From contig MEKX01000157.1 in assembly GCA_001767075.1 (NCBI GenBank), forward strand, positions 59,249-104,618: a stretch of DNA of 45,370 nt, in the 5' to 3' direction. Made by a program: the position numbers and the translations under genes. Positions 17,640 to 26,431 of this stretch are shown piece after piece. Under the pieces are notes generated by a model that was not told where the DNA came from, did no database searches, and saw nothing but the letters and a program-made list of their open reading frames with translations. How positions within the stretch are numbered: position 1 is the first letter of the stretch; each line of letters starts with the position of its first letter. Source of the DNA: Acidobacteria bacterium RIFCSPLOWO2_12_FULL_54_10 (lineage in GTDB: Bacteria; Acidobacteriota; Terriglobia; 2-12-FULL-54-10).

Positions 17640-19481
17640 ATGTCCATGCGGTTCCGGCAGCCATCGTCATTCTGCTTTCCGATCGCCGGAGTCCTTTTGC
17701 TTTTGGCATTGGCCGGAGGAATGGCCAGCGCTCAGGAGCTCACTTGGTGGACTACACATGCTTTGATCAAAGTAAGACCCAATGACACTGCTCCGGCTGG
17801 CAGCTCGCGGAGCGCGGAGCTTTTTGCCGGACGCAACGAATTCGAGCCTTTCCAGGTGGTCCTGCGAGTGGACCAGAGCGACCTGGAAGACGTGGACGTC
17901 CAGGTTTCCGATTTGTCTGGCCCTTCGGGGGGTTCCATCACCAGAGACAACATCACGATTTATCTGGAGGGCTACCTGAACTTAGAGTCCCCTTCATCGA
18001 TAGAGGGCGATGCGGGCGAATGGCCAGATCCCTTGTTTCCGAGAGTGGACCGTTATGCGGGCGAGAGACGGAATGCGTTTCCCTTTCGCCTGCGTCGCGG
18101 CCGCAATCAGCCAGTCTGGATCGAAATCTATGTGCCGCCCGGCACGTCGCCTGGAACTTACTCCGGTGCGGCGACAATCACGGCTCGCAACTCGGACGTG
18201 GTTTCGATTCCGATCACGATGCACGTATGGGATTTCGGACTTCCATCGACTTCCAGCCTGAAGACTTCATTCGGTCTGAGCGGCGTGGCTGCTCTGAAGC
18301 AACATCGCGGCCGTTACACCAGCGATGATGATTTGGACGTCATCACGTTCCTCTACGCGAAAGCCGCGCTCTGGCATCGCATCAGCATTCATGGCGGGAC
18401 TCACGCCCCGCCGCCGTTTTCAGGAAGAGGCCAGGCCTTGCGGCTCGATTGGACCCGGTACGACCGGGAAGTTGGGCCGTTCTTGGATGGCACCGTCTTC
18501 GGAAAGGGAGAGCCACTCGATGGCGCGCGCGCAACTTCGGTGGATTTGCGCACCCACAGAGCAGCAGACACCGATGAGAAGAAGATTTCCTACTGGCAGC
18601 GATGGGTAAATCATTTCGCAGATCATGGATGGCTGAGTCGGCTTTTCTACTATACCTGGGACGAACCGCCCTCTCAAATCAATCCTAAGGTTCAAGATCA
18701 AGCGGAACTGGCACATCGCGCTGATCCCAGAATCCGCAATCTGGTTACGACTTCCTTTGACCAGTCTTTGCAAGGGGCCGTCGATATCTGGGCTCCCCTG
18801 ATCAACTGCATCGACGGCAAGCCGGGGTTTCCGGATTTCTGCGAGCGTATGGCGACGCGGGAAGTTTACGATGCGGAAATCCAGCGAGGGAGAAGCCTGT
18901 GGTGGTATCAATCTTGCGCCAGCCACGGTTGCAAAGTCTCCCGGGGGGATTACTTCCGTGGCTGGCCGAGCTACGTAATCGACATTGCCGCCGTTGCCAA
19001 TCGCATTATGCCTTGGCTCTCCTGGAGATACAAAGTGGAAGGGGAGCTTTATTTCAGCATGAACGAAGCTTTTTCCCAGGATGTCGATGCTTGGGAAAAC
19101 ATTTACCTGTTTGGGGGCAACGGGGATGGGACCTTATTCTATCCCGGCCGGCCGGATCAGATCGGCGGGACCTCTGACATCCCCATCGAAAGCATTCGTC
19201 TGAAGCTGATTCGGGAAGGGCTGGAAGATTATGAATATCTTGTCCTTCTTTCGCGGCGGGGCCTTTCTGATTTTGCCGAGGAGGAAGTCTGCCAAATCAT
19301 AACCAAAGTTTATCAGTGGGACCGAGATCCGGAAAAGCTATACGCGGTCAGGCGAGCGCTGGGAGAGAGACTCAGCGCCAGCTCCAACCAAACCAAGAAC
19401 ACGGAAAATGGCGGAGAACAGGGAAATCGCCACGGGGCGGCGATGCCGCAAATTTCTCTACCCTGTCCCTTGGATGAATGA
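17640..19481 (+). CDS. secreted DUF4091 domain protein (glycoside hydrolase-like)
   Basis: 613 residues with a clear signal peptide: a basic N-terminus, the hydrophobic core GVLLLLALAGGM, and likely cleavage after ASA before QELTWW. A beta-rich N-terminal domain (about residues 40-200, with GRNEFEPFQVVLR) precedes a TIM-barrel-like centre. The C-terminus has the DUF4091 signature IRLKLIREGLEDYEYLVLL. DUF4091 proteins are glycoside-hydrolase-like, but the reaction is mostly uncharacterised. It follows the last glycosyltransferase by one base, so it is in the operon, and its export suggests work on the finished polymer outside the inner membrane. Confidence 0.8.
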   Translation: MSMRFRQPSSFCFPIAGVLLLLALAGGMASAQELTWWTTHALIKVRPNDTAPAGSSRSAELFAGRNEFEPFQVVLRVDQSDLEDVDVQVSDLSGPSGGSITRDNITIYLEGYLNLESPSSIEGDAGEWPDPLFPRVDRYAGERRNAFPFRLRRGRNQPVWIEIYVPPGTSPGTYSGAATITARNSDVVSIPITMHVWDFGLPSTSSLKTSFGLSGVAALKQHRGRYTSDDDLDVITFLYAKAALWHRISIHGGTHAPPPFSGRGQALRLDWTRYDREVGPFLDGTVFGKGEPLDGARATSVDLRTHRAADTDEKKISYWQRWVNHFADHGWLSRLFYYTWDEPPSQINPKVQDQAELAHRADPRIRNLVTTSFDQSLQGAVDIWAPLINCIDGKPGFPDFCERMATREVYDAEIQRGRSLWWYQSCASHGCKVSRGDYFRGWPSYVIDIAAVANRIMPWLSWRYKVEGELYFSMNEAFSQDVDAWENIYLFGGNGDGTLFYPGRPDQIGGTSDIPIESIRLKLIREGLEDYEYLVLLSRRGLSDFAEEEVCQIITKVYQWDRDPEKLYAVRRALGERLSASSNQTKNTENGGEQGNRHGAAMPQISLPCPLDE

Positions 19482-20551
19482 TGCGCATACGGCAACTACT
19501 TTCGGAGATCAGAGAACCGGTCCAGACGGCTATCAAACTCATCCGTCCGCATTTTGCGGCGATTCAGGCGGCGTGGCGGAAGAAGCTTGCCAGCGCGGGG
19601 ATTGGCGAGGACACCTCCGAGGTGCTTCTTCCCCTCACGCTGGAGGGGCAAGGCCGGAATCTGGAGCATGGCAATCTGGAGGCTTACCGGCAGGAACTCG
19701 AACGCCATGGCCAAGCTCTCGAAAGAAGCGGCGTGTCCCAAGCCTACAGTGCTGCGGCACTGGGCTTCTACCTAGAGTGCTGTCTACCCTACCTTCTCAG
19801 CACAGACAAGAAGGGAAAAGAGCCCGCCTTGGCTCTTGCACGGCTGGTTGCCGCGGCCCAATTTCTGACTCTTTCCAGTAGCGCCACTGAGGGGGCAGCG
19901 AACTGGCGCAGGTTGCAAGAACGGGAAAGGCTAAGCTTCTCGCGGGACCTTCACGACGACATCGGGCACAATCTGCTGGTCCTGAAGCTGTACCTGGAAA
20001 TGATGGCGACCGATTTGAAACGGGGCGATATCTCGCAGTTGCAGTCAAAAGTGGAAGAAGCTTTGGCGCTGGTCTCTTACGCCGTGGATTCGGTGCGGCG
20101 ACTGATGCTCGACATGGGACCGGCCATGCTGGCTCAATTCGGTTTCCTGCCAGCGCTGAAGATCTACGCCCGTCAGTTCACTCTGCGTACGGCAACCCAG
20201 GTCCATGTCGAGGAGGCAAACTTACCCGAGAATCTGCCATCGAGCTACGAAACCGCACTGTACCGGGTACTCCAGGGGGCTCTTTCCAATATCGTTCAAC
20301 ATTCCCGGGCTAAGCACGTCAAGGTGAGGCTCGGGAGTGTGAAGAAATCCGTTCTGATGATGAGCATCGAAGACGACGGCACCGGGTTTGATCTTGCTGG
20401 CACACTGCCCCAAAGGGCCTTTGGTCTGACCGCCATGCGCGAGAGAATAGAAAGAATAGGAGGCAAGTTTCACATCGAGTCCTGGCCTGCGCGGCCGGGA
20501 AGCCGGCGACATGGAACTCGCATTGAAGTGGATCTGCCATTGCGGCCATAG
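19478..20551 (+). CDS. cytoplasmic sensor histidine kinase, NarL/DegS type
   Basis: 357 residues with no membrane segment. The N-terminal helical region (about residues 1-145) is of unknown function. The HisKA_3 dimerisation domain has the phospho-acceptor His159 in RDLHDDIGHNLL. The HATPase domain has intact boxes: ALSNIVQHS (N), DDGTGF (G1) and FGLTAMRERIERIGG (G2). It should autophosphorylate and pass phosphate to the response regulator encoded nine bases downstream. The ATG overlaps the DUF4091 stop as ATGA, so the sensor is translationally coupled to the end of the polysaccharide operon. The signal sensed is unknown. Confidence 0.88.
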   Translation: MMRIRQLLSEIREPVQTAIKLIRPHFAAIQAAWRKKLASAGIGEDTSEVLLPLTLEGQGRNLEHGNLEAYRQELERHGQALERSGVSQAYSAAALGFYLECCLPYLLSTDKKGKEPALALARLVAAAQFLTLSSSATEGAANWRRLQERERLSFSRDLHDDIGHNLLVLKLYLEMMATDLKRGDISQLQSKVEEALALVSYAVDSVRRLMLDMGPAMLAQFGFLPALKIYARQFTLRTATQVHVEEANLPENLPSSYETALYRVLQGALSNIVQHSRAKHVKVRLGSVKKSVLMMSIEDDGTGFDLAGTLPQRAFGLTAMRERIERIGGKFHIESWPARPGSRRHGTRIEVDLPLRP

Positions 20552-20560
20552 GACCGACTC

Positions 20561-21298
20561 ATGAAACCTAGCAACGGAAAAAACTCGGTGGGCGGCAACC
20601 CCCGGCCGTTTGGAAGACCGGTTCCAGGAACGGTGCGGCTCCTGATTTGCGATGATCACACGCTGTTTCGTGAGGGAATCAAGTCCATCCTCCGAGTGGA
20701 CCCGTCCATCGAGGTTGTGGGCGAAGCGGCCGATGGCAGGCAGGCCGTGGAAAGCGCGCTCCGTTCTCGCCCGGATGTCGTACTGATGGATGTTTCCATG
20801 CCGGTGATGATCGGATATGAAGCCGTCCGTCGCATTTCAAAGGCTAACAAGAACATACGGATTCTGGTCCTCACCATGTATGAAGAAGAGGAGATTATAG
20901 GGCTCTGCCTGAATGCGGGAGCTTCCGGTTACATTCTGAAGGATGCGCCCGCCGCTCAATTGATCGAAGCAATCCACATCCTGCACGAAGGGGGCAAGTA
21001 TCTGAGCCCCCGGGCGATGCAAAAAGTAGTCGCACAATATGTCGAAGGATCTGCTCCGGCCGAAACGAGATATGACACGCTGAGCAACCGGGAGCGTGAA
21101 ATCCTCAAGTTGCTGGCCGACGGTCTCTCAGTGAAGGAAATCGCCACACTTCTGGACATCAGTCTGAAGACCGTGGATGCGCACAAGTACAACCTAATGC
21201 GCAAATTGGATCTCCATAGTCGGACCGACCTCATTAAGTACGCTCTTCGGAAGAAGCTAATCGAATTTCCCACCCTAAGTGGATCCGAAAAGCCCTAA
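20561..21298 (+). CDS. LuxR/NarL-family response regulator
   Basis: 245 residues. The receiver domain has the acidic pair DD (residues 31-32), phospho-acceptor Asp77 in VVLMDVSMP, and a conserved Lys in YILKDAP. The C-terminal LuxR-type helix-turn-helix has LSNREREILKLLADGLSVKEIA and the recognition helix around DISLKTVDAHKYNLMRKL. It is the cognate regulator of the upstream kinase. About 24 basic, flexible residues precede the receiver, and an AGGA sequence precedes the ATG. It is the last gene of the operon and may feed back on the polysaccharide genes; no binding site was identified. Confidence 0.9.
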   Translation: MKPSNGKNSVGGNPRPFGRPVPGTVRLLICDDHTLFREGIKSILRVDPSIEVVGEAADGRQAVESALRSRPDVVLMDVSMPVMIGYEAVRRISKANKNIRILVLTMYEEEEIIGLCLNAGASGYILKDAPAAQLIEAIHILHEGGKYLSPRAMQKVVAQYVEGSAPAETRYDTLSNREREILKLLADGLSVKEIATLLDISLKTVDAHKYNLMRKLDLHSRTDLIKYALRKKLIEFPTLSGSEKP

Positions 21299-21388
21299 GA
21301 GAATCGCGCCACTTGGTTCCTTTCGAAACGCATAGCTGCAATCAACACTCTCTCCGTGTTCGGCACTCGGTTCGACCGCCGGCAGAAA

Positions 21389-22348
21389 TCAGCGCGGGGC
21401 AGAGGAAAGTAGCTTCTCGCTGGTTCGATACCAATCCACTGTCCTTGCCAGCCCATCTTCGAATGAAACCTTGGGATCATATCCAAGAAGCTGTCTAGCT
21501 AGAGTGATGTCAGCTTGGGAGTGCAATATGTCTCCCGGTCGCGGGGCGGCGTAGACAGGATTCACATCTGATCCGATGATCCGGCGCAAGAGGGCAATGG
21601 TTTGGTTAATGGTATAGCGCTCGCCCGTGGCAACATTGCACACCTTACCTGCGGCGCCCGGTGCAGTGCATGCGAGAAGAGTTGCTTCTACCGCATTGTC
21701 CACAAACGTGAAGTCGCGAGATTGCTCGCCGGAGCCATAGATGGTTGGGGGGGTTCCGCGCAACAGCGCGGCGATGAACAAGGACAGCACACCAGAGTAT
21801 GGAGATGATGGATCCTGACGCGGACCGAAAACATTAAAGTACCGCACACGGACCGTCTCCAGGCCGTAGACCTCCACAAAAACCTTGGCATACAACTCGC
21901 CTGCAAACTTACTCACGGCATACGGGGAGATGGGATTGGCCGGCATCGTTTCGGTTTGCGGCAAGCTCGGCGCGTTTCCGTAGGCAGAGGAGGAAGCCGC
22001 GTACACCACCCGCTTCACTCCGGCATCTCGCGCTGCCAGCAGGACGTTGAGGGTTCCCTGCACATTCGTCCGGTCCGTTGAAATCGGGTCCTCTATGGAA
22101 CGCGGCACCGATGCAATCGCTGCGTGATGCAGGACGTAGTCCACTCCTACGAAGGCGGGGCGCAACTGCTCCAGATCCCGGATATCGGCTTCGAATAACT
22201 CGATCCGGGCGCTCACGTCGGTCAAATTGCGGCGATGGCCGGTCAGGAAATTGTCGACGACACGAACCCGCTCACCACGCTGCAACAACTCCCGCACCAG
22301 TGCGGAGCCTATAAATCCCGCTCCTCCGGTCACCAGGAATGAAGACAT
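21389..22348 (-). CDS. NAD-dependent nucleotide-sugar epimerase (extended SDR)
   Basis: 319 residues. The Rossmann loop TGGAGFIG (residues 7-14), the Ser cluster YAASSSAYG, and the catalytic Tyr143 and Lys147 in YAVSK identify an extended short-chain dehydrogenase of the UDP-glucose or UDP-GlcNAc 4-epimerase group. The segment SVPRSIEDP resembles WbpP/Gne-type UDP-GlcNAc 4-epimerases. It probably supplies a galacto-configured sugar for the polysaccharide encoded on the other strand. It is a single gene convergent with the response regulator gene, and a plausible sigma-70 promoter lies upstream. Substrate preference cannot be settled by eye. Confidence 0.87.
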   Translation of the reverse strand: MSSFLVTGGAGFIGSALVRELLQRGERVRVVDNFLTGHRRNLTDVSARIELFEADIRDLEQLRPAFVGVDYVLHHAAIASVPRSIEDPISTDRTNVQGTLNVLLAARDAGVKRVVYAASSSAYGNAPSLPQTETMPANPISPYAVSKFAGELYAKVFVEVYGLETVRVRYFNVFGPRQDPSSPYSGVLSLFIAALLRGTPPTIYGSGEQSRDFTFVDNAVEATLLACTAPGAAGKVCNVATGERYTINQTIALLRRIIGSDVNPVYAAPRPGDILHSQADITLARQLLGYDPKVSFEDGLARTVDWYRTSEKLLSSAPR

Positions 22349-22651
22349 TTGCCCGTCCCCAGTATTTCCGCCAGTACTTTAGTTCTGATACCTTTTCTGG
22401 CACCTAAAATACTACGTCATTCTGCCGGCTGCTTCAATCCCGCCGGCTGCATCAGCCCTAGGAGAGTGGCTGTATCGGGTTTGCCTGGCGAATCTCTCCA
22501 GCCTTGTTTCAGGGGGCTGAGGCAAAATACCCCAAAAACTAAGGTCGAATCCCAATTTCCAGTTTCACCTCCAAGATCGATGATCTGTATGGACAAGGCA
22601 GAAGAGACCATGTTGGTTGAGATCATCAGGTTGATCCAGTTAGGAGTGGCA
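22349..22651. other. divergent intergenic region with no recognised gene
   Basis: About 300 bases separate the epimerase gene (minus) from the receiver-like gene (plus). It contains a sigma-70-like promoter for the epimerase and two direct copies of GCCGGCTGC about 15 bases apart (near 22423 and 22442). In-frame ATGs for the plus gene occur at 22577 and 22652; the second has the better ribosome-binding site. No sigma-54 motif was found on either strand here. Confidence 0.5.
22409..22437 (-). promoter_or_regulatory. putative sigma-70 promoter of the epimerase gene
   Basis: Read on the minus strand, TTGAAG (22437-22432) and TAGTAT (22414-22409) are separated by 17 bases, about 60 bases before the epimerase ATG. 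Each hexamer matches the consensus at four of six positions. This is a weak, pattern-based call. Confidence 0.35.
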
Positions 22652-23137
22652 ATGACGAAGGTCGAAATCCTCGTTGCCGTTGAGCCAGCGCCCCTGTTGC
22701 GGGTTATTGAACACTTGTTTCAACGCCAGTCGGAATATCGGATCGTGGCGCGCCGCAGAGGAGGATCGGCCTTGGCGCGGCAAGCCAGCCATCTGCGACC
22801 GGAACTGATCATTGCCAACATGAGATTGTTGGGACCAGGTGCCGCCAAGATCATCCCTGAAGTCAAGCATGCCAGCCCCAGATCGAAACTGATCGTTACC
22901 GGTTTTCCTCAAGGTTTCGGAACACATGCCCGTAAGCTGGGCGCCGATGCCTACCTCGATGAAGAACACTTGGTTCGGCGGCTGGTCCCTACGGCACAAA
23001 AACTCTTGGGCAAGCAACAATTGCATCCCAAGAAGGGCGCCGCCCGAATTCCGCGACACACATCCACATCTACATATACAGCCCCAACTACCAGCCCCAT
23101 TTCTGCTCGTCCCGGCAAAGGTCACCACCTCTGCTGA
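22652..23137 (+). CDS. degenerate receiver-domain-like protein
   Basis: 161 residues. The first 120 residues follow the alternating beta/alpha pattern of a response-regulator receiver, with strand ILVAVEP, helix, PELIIANMRLL, KLIVTGFP and GADAYLDEEHL. The phospho-acceptor Asp is replaced by Asn (IIANM), the acidic pair is Glu-Pro, and the conserved Lys near the end is lost, so ordinary phosphorylation is unlikely. The last 40 residues are Thr/Pro/Ser-rich and probably disordered. The start at 22652 is chosen for AGGAG six bases upstream; ATG 22577 in the same frame would add a short helix. It precedes the large secreted protein gene by 98 bases. Its role is unknown. Confidence 0.6.
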   Translation: MTKVEILVAVEPAPLLRVIEHLFQRQSEYRIVARRRGGSALARQASHLRPELIIANMRLLGPGAAKIIPEVKHASPRSKLIVTGFPQGFGTHARKLGADAYLDEEHLVRRLVPTAQKLLGKQQLHPKKGAARIPRHTSTSTYTAPTTSPISARPGKGHHLC

Positions 23138-23235
23138 TTCTGGAACAGGTAATGGGGTCATCGCCGGAAGATTCCCCATCAGGAGGATCGAAGTATGGGA
23201 CCAGAGCCTGTCTCCAATCTTGAAGGGAAATTTCC

Positions 23236-25830
23236 ATGCGCAAATCCTTATTGGGGAGCCTCCTGGTTGGATTCTCTATCTGGCTGCTATTGCAGCCGGC
23301 AATTTCCGCAGCACCGGTGACCGACAGCAATGTTTATCCGCCTCCGGACTACTACACGTTCCAGCCGCCTGGGGCTGGCAGCGGCTTCACCGATCCGGTC
23401 TTTGGAACCAGCGTCAAACGCCTGAGCAATGCCTTGGGAACTCCCAATCTGGATGCCGGGGGGAATCTGATATTTATTACCGACGAATACTCCACTGCCA
23501 GTCCCTTCAACGCCGATAATTCCAGGATTCTGCTGGTCTACCAAAGTTATTTCGCACTTTACGATGGTTCCGGGAATTACCTGAAGACGCTCCCGTTTGA
23601 GATCAATTCATCGAGCGAGCCACGCTGGTCCCACACCAACGCGGATATCTTGTATTACCTTTTTGTCAATCAGCTCAAGCAATACAACATATCGACAGGC
23701 GCCATGTCGACCGTTCACACCTTCAGTGAGTATTCCTCCATTAGCGGCAAGGGCGAGTCGGACATTAGCTATGACGGAAACCATTTTGTCCTGGTGGGGG
23801 ACAACCGATACGTTTTCGTTTATGAAATTAGCACCAATACCAAGGGACCTTCATTGGACGCCAATGGCAAGGGTTTCGATAGTGTTTATATCACACCCAA
23901 CAACAATGTGACGGTGACCTGGCTGCAGGCTGGGACGAGCCGCTACAACGGGATCGAGCTGTTCGACCGCAATCTGAACTTCCTGCGCCAGGTGGCCCAT
24001 GCCGGCGGCCATATGGACGTAACGCTCGACACCGACGGCAGCGAGGTGCTGGTGTGGACCAACTCCAATGACGCGCTTCCGCTGGCCGGGTGCAACAACG
24101 GTTTTGTGAAGATCCGATTATCCACCGGGCAGCAAAGCTGTCTGCTCTCCATCGATTGGACTCTCGCCGTGCACATTTCCGGCACGGACAACAGCGGATG
24201 GGTGTTTGCGGAGACTTACGCTCCCAGCGATCCCAGTCCGCAGTCCTCCAACTGGGTTGCGTACACCAACGAGATTCTGCAAATCAAACTTGATGGCACC
24301 GAAGTCCGAAGATTGTTGCAGTACCGGAGCCGTCCATTCAACAGTTACAACTACATGCCCCGTGTTTCCGCCAGCCACGACGGCAGTCGATTTATTTACA
24401 GCAGCAACTACGGACTACAAGCCATCCTCGGCTATCCCAGCGAATATTCGGACGTTTACCTGGCGACTCTTTCCGGAACCCCAACTCCGGAACCGGGGGC
24501 TCCCTCGATAACAACCAGTTCCTTGCCTGACGGCACACAGAACACAACCTACAGCGCGACCGTCGCTGCGACGGGAGGGACGCCGGGCTACACTTGGTCC
24601 ATCTCAGCGGGGAACTTGCCCGCCGGACTGACAATCGGATCGAGCACCGGAGTGATTTCGGGCACGCCGACGGGATCCGGCACCAGCAGCTTCACCGTGC
24701 AAGCGAGGGATGCTGCGTCCCAGACCGCGTCCAAGACCCTCAGTCTGACGCTGAATTCGGCCGTGACTGTGAATCCGCCTTCGATCACGACCAGCTCACT
24801 GCCAGACGGCACACAGCACACGGCCTACAGTGCGGCGATGACCGCGACGGGTGGCACACCGGGCTACGCTTGGTCCATCTCAGCGGGGAGCTTGCCCGCC
24901 GGACTGACAATCGGATCGAGCACCGGAGTGATCTCGGGCACGCCGACGGGGACAGGCACCAGCAGCTTCACCGTGAAGGTTACCGATGCCGGAGCCATGA
25001 CCGCTACCCAGTCCCTCAATCTGACAGTCAACGGTGGGAGCACCAGTACCACCTCAACGACTCACGCGCAGGAAACCGACACGCCTGTCAGTTACACCGG
25101 CACATGGTATCCGATCAGCCGTTCTTTCTTTGACGGGGGCTCTGCCAAGGAGGCCATGGACGCCGGAGCGCGGGTCACCTTCACTTTCACAGGCACGGGG
25201 ATTCGCTGGATTGGTTATCGCGACGAGTGGTCGGGAAAAGCAAACATCTACCTGGACGGGCAGTTCAAAGCAGTCGTGGATACTTTTGCCTCCCCGGCCC
25301 AGGCGCAAGCTGTGATTTGGTCTGCCACGGGACTCACGGCAAGCACTCACACCTTAGCCATCGAGGCAACAGGCACCCACAGTGCATCTTCCGGCGGAGC
25401 GTGGATCTGGATTGATGCGTTTGATGTGGACACCGCCACGACCGGTACGGTCCCCCGGATCGAGCAGGACAACGCTGCCGTAAGCTACACCGGAACTTGG
25501 TTTCCAAATACTCTTCCAGTCTTCAGCGGCGGAAGCGCGACGCTGAGTGCAGACACTGGTTCCAAAGCCACCTTGCGGTTTACTGGGACTGGAGTCAGTT
25601 GGATCGGCTACCGCGCCCAATGGTGCGGCATCGCCCGCGTCTACCTAGATGGAAATATGGTGGGCAAGATCGACACGTACTCTGCCACGGAGACGGCCAA
25701 TGCGGTCCTTTACAAGGCGACGGGGTTGAGTCGGGGAAGTCACACTCTGACCATCCATGTTTCCGGGCAAAGGAGCAGGTCTTCCAGCGGTGCTTGGATT
25801 TGGGTGGACGGGTTTGATGTGACCCCTTAG
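23236..25830 (+). CDS. large secreted protein: propeller-like, two Ig-like (He_PIG) and two carbohydrate-binding-like domains
   Basis: 864 residues. A signal peptide ([19 protein letters not shown], cleavage near AISA) is followed by a beta-rich, propeller-like region (about residues 30-410) with repeated blocks such as [19 protein letters not shown]. Two He_PIG-type immunoglobulin-like domains start near residues 423 and 515, each with GTPGYxWSISAG and [16 protein letters not shown]. Two related C-terminal domains (about 605-735 and 740-864) share SYTGTW, FTGTGxxWIGYR and SGGAWIW or SSGAWIW; they look like galactose-binding-like jelly rolls. It is predicted to be extracellular or on the cell surface and to bind glycans. 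No sortase or PEP-CTERM signal ends the protein. GAAGGGAAA upstream supports the ATG. Confidence 0.82.
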   Translation: MRKSLLGSLLVGFSIWLLLQPAISAAPVTDSNVYPPPDYYTFQPPGAGSGFTDPVFGTSVKRLSNALGTPNLDAGGNLIFITDEYSTASPFNADNSRILLVYQSYFALYDGSGNYLKTLPFEINSSSEPRWSHTNADILYYLFVNQLKQYNISTGAMSTVHTFSEYSSISGKGESDISYDGNHFVLVGDNRYVFVYEISTNTKGPSLDANGKGFDSVYITPNNNVTVTWLQAGTSRYNGIELFDRNLNFLRQVAHAGGHMDVTLDTDGSEVLVWTNSNDALPLAGCNNGFVKIRLSTGQQSCLLSIDWTLAVHISGTDNSGWVFAETYAPSDPSPQSSNWVAYTNEILQIKLDGTEVRRLLQYRSRPFNSYNYMPRVSASHDGSRFIYSSNYGLQAILGYPSEYSDVYLATLSGTPTPEPGAPSITTSSLPDGTQNTTYSATVAATGGTPGYTWSISAGNLPAGLTIGSSTGVISGTPTGSGTSSFTVQARDAASQTASKTLSLTLNSAVTVNPPSITTSSLPDGTQHTAYSAAMTATGGTPGYAWSISAGSLPAGLTIGSSTGVISGTPTGTGTSSFTVKVTDAGAMTATQSLNLTVNGGSTSTTSTTHAQETDTPVSYTGTWYPISRSFFDGGSAKEAMDAGARVTFTFTGTGIRWIGYRDEWSGKANIYLDGQFKAVVDTFASPAQAQAVIWSATGLTASTHTLAIEATGTHSASSGGAWIWIDAFDVDTATTGTVPRIEQDNAAVSYTGTWFPNTLPVFSGGSATLSADTGSKATLRFTGTGVSWIGYRAQWCGIARVYLDGNMVGKIDTYSATETANAVLYKATGLSRGSHTLTIHVSGQRSRSSSGAWIWVDGFDVTP
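24505..25033 (+). repeat. tandem duplication encoding two He_PIG domains
   Basis: The coding repeats start at 24505 and 24781, a period of 276 bases (92 codons). Long stretches are nearly identical at DNA level, including the part encoding [16 protein letters not shown]. This high identity points to recent duplication or gene conversion within the gene. Confidence 0.8.
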
Positions 25831-25871
25831 CGCGGCTATCCGGCAAGCGGTTCGAAAGGAGACGGTGGAAA

Positions 25872-26264
25872 ATGCAACTGCAACAACAGAACATCCAGAC
25901 CTGGTCCTCTTTTCACCGGATGTACCTGGAAGCAAATCTCACATATGAAGTGACACAGGAAAGAGGGTATTGTGTCGCTCGACTCAGGTCTGTGGAGTAC
26001 CGGGAAGCTCCTCCGGTTCCCGTGGCGCCATTGAAACCGTGCAAGACTCTAGCGAAGGTCATTCCATTTAAGTCTGTGGAGTACTTAGAAGCTCCTCCTG
26101 TACCCATGACGGCCTTGGAACCGCGCAAGCAGCTAGCGAAGGTCATTCCATTTGATCAGCCTGAACGTCGCACCCGCGTTTCGATGGAAGAAGACGAAAT
26201 ACGGAAAGTGTTCGACCATCTCGCACAGCGGGAATTTCCTCCCTCTCGCACCACCGGAACCTGA
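25872..26264 (+). CDS. small protein with two 28-residue tandem repeats
   Basis: 130 residues, soluble, with no signal peptide. AAGGAG about 11 bases before the ATG supports translation. Residues 39-66 and 67-94 are two copies of a Pro-rich unit sharing SVEY, EAPPVP and LAKVIPF. The C-terminal tail is charged and probably helical (SMEEDEIRKVFDHLAQ). I recognise no family. It begins 41 bases after the large secreted protein gene and is probably in the same transcript. Beyond the repeat no function can be proposed; the Pro-rich units could be short binding linear motifs. Confidence 0.6.
   Translation: MQLQQQNIQTWSSFHRMYLEANLTYEVTQERGYCVARLRSVEYREAPPVPVAPLKPCKTLAKVIPFKSVEYLEAPPVPMTALEPRKQLAKVIPFDQPERRTRVSMEEDEIRKVFDHLAQREFPPSRTTGT
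25986..26153 (+). repeat. 84-bp tandem repeat, two copies
   Basis: Copy 1 is 25986-26069 and copy 2 is 26070-26153. They begin with AGGTCTGTGGAGTAC or AAGTCTGTGGAGTAC, and both end with the same CTAGCGAAGGTCATTCCATT. The copies encode the 28-residue protein repeat in frame and have diverged mostly in the middle. Confidence 0.85.
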
Positions 26265-26431
26265 AGATTTCCTAACTTCGGGAATCAGCGCAGAACATTT
26301 TCCGTGCGAGTTATAGGCCGAGATGGGCGGCCACCGGCTGCGAAGATGCTGGGGGCTTCATCGAATACAGAGGGATCGTCACATGCTCGGTGGGGGACAC
26401 ACCAGCAGCCAGTTGACAGCTTCCAGAATAC

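Noticed and set aside
18903-18918. Strict sigma-54-like match TGGTATCAATCTTGCG on the plus strand
   Set aside because: It lies deep inside the DUF4091 coding sequence, with no gene start within 500 bases downstream. About one chance match in a window this size is not surprising.
1-21298. Full exosortase/PEP-CTERM system
   Set aside because: Several genes resemble those of exosortase-linked loci, but no exosortase gene and no PEP-CTERM tail were found in this window.
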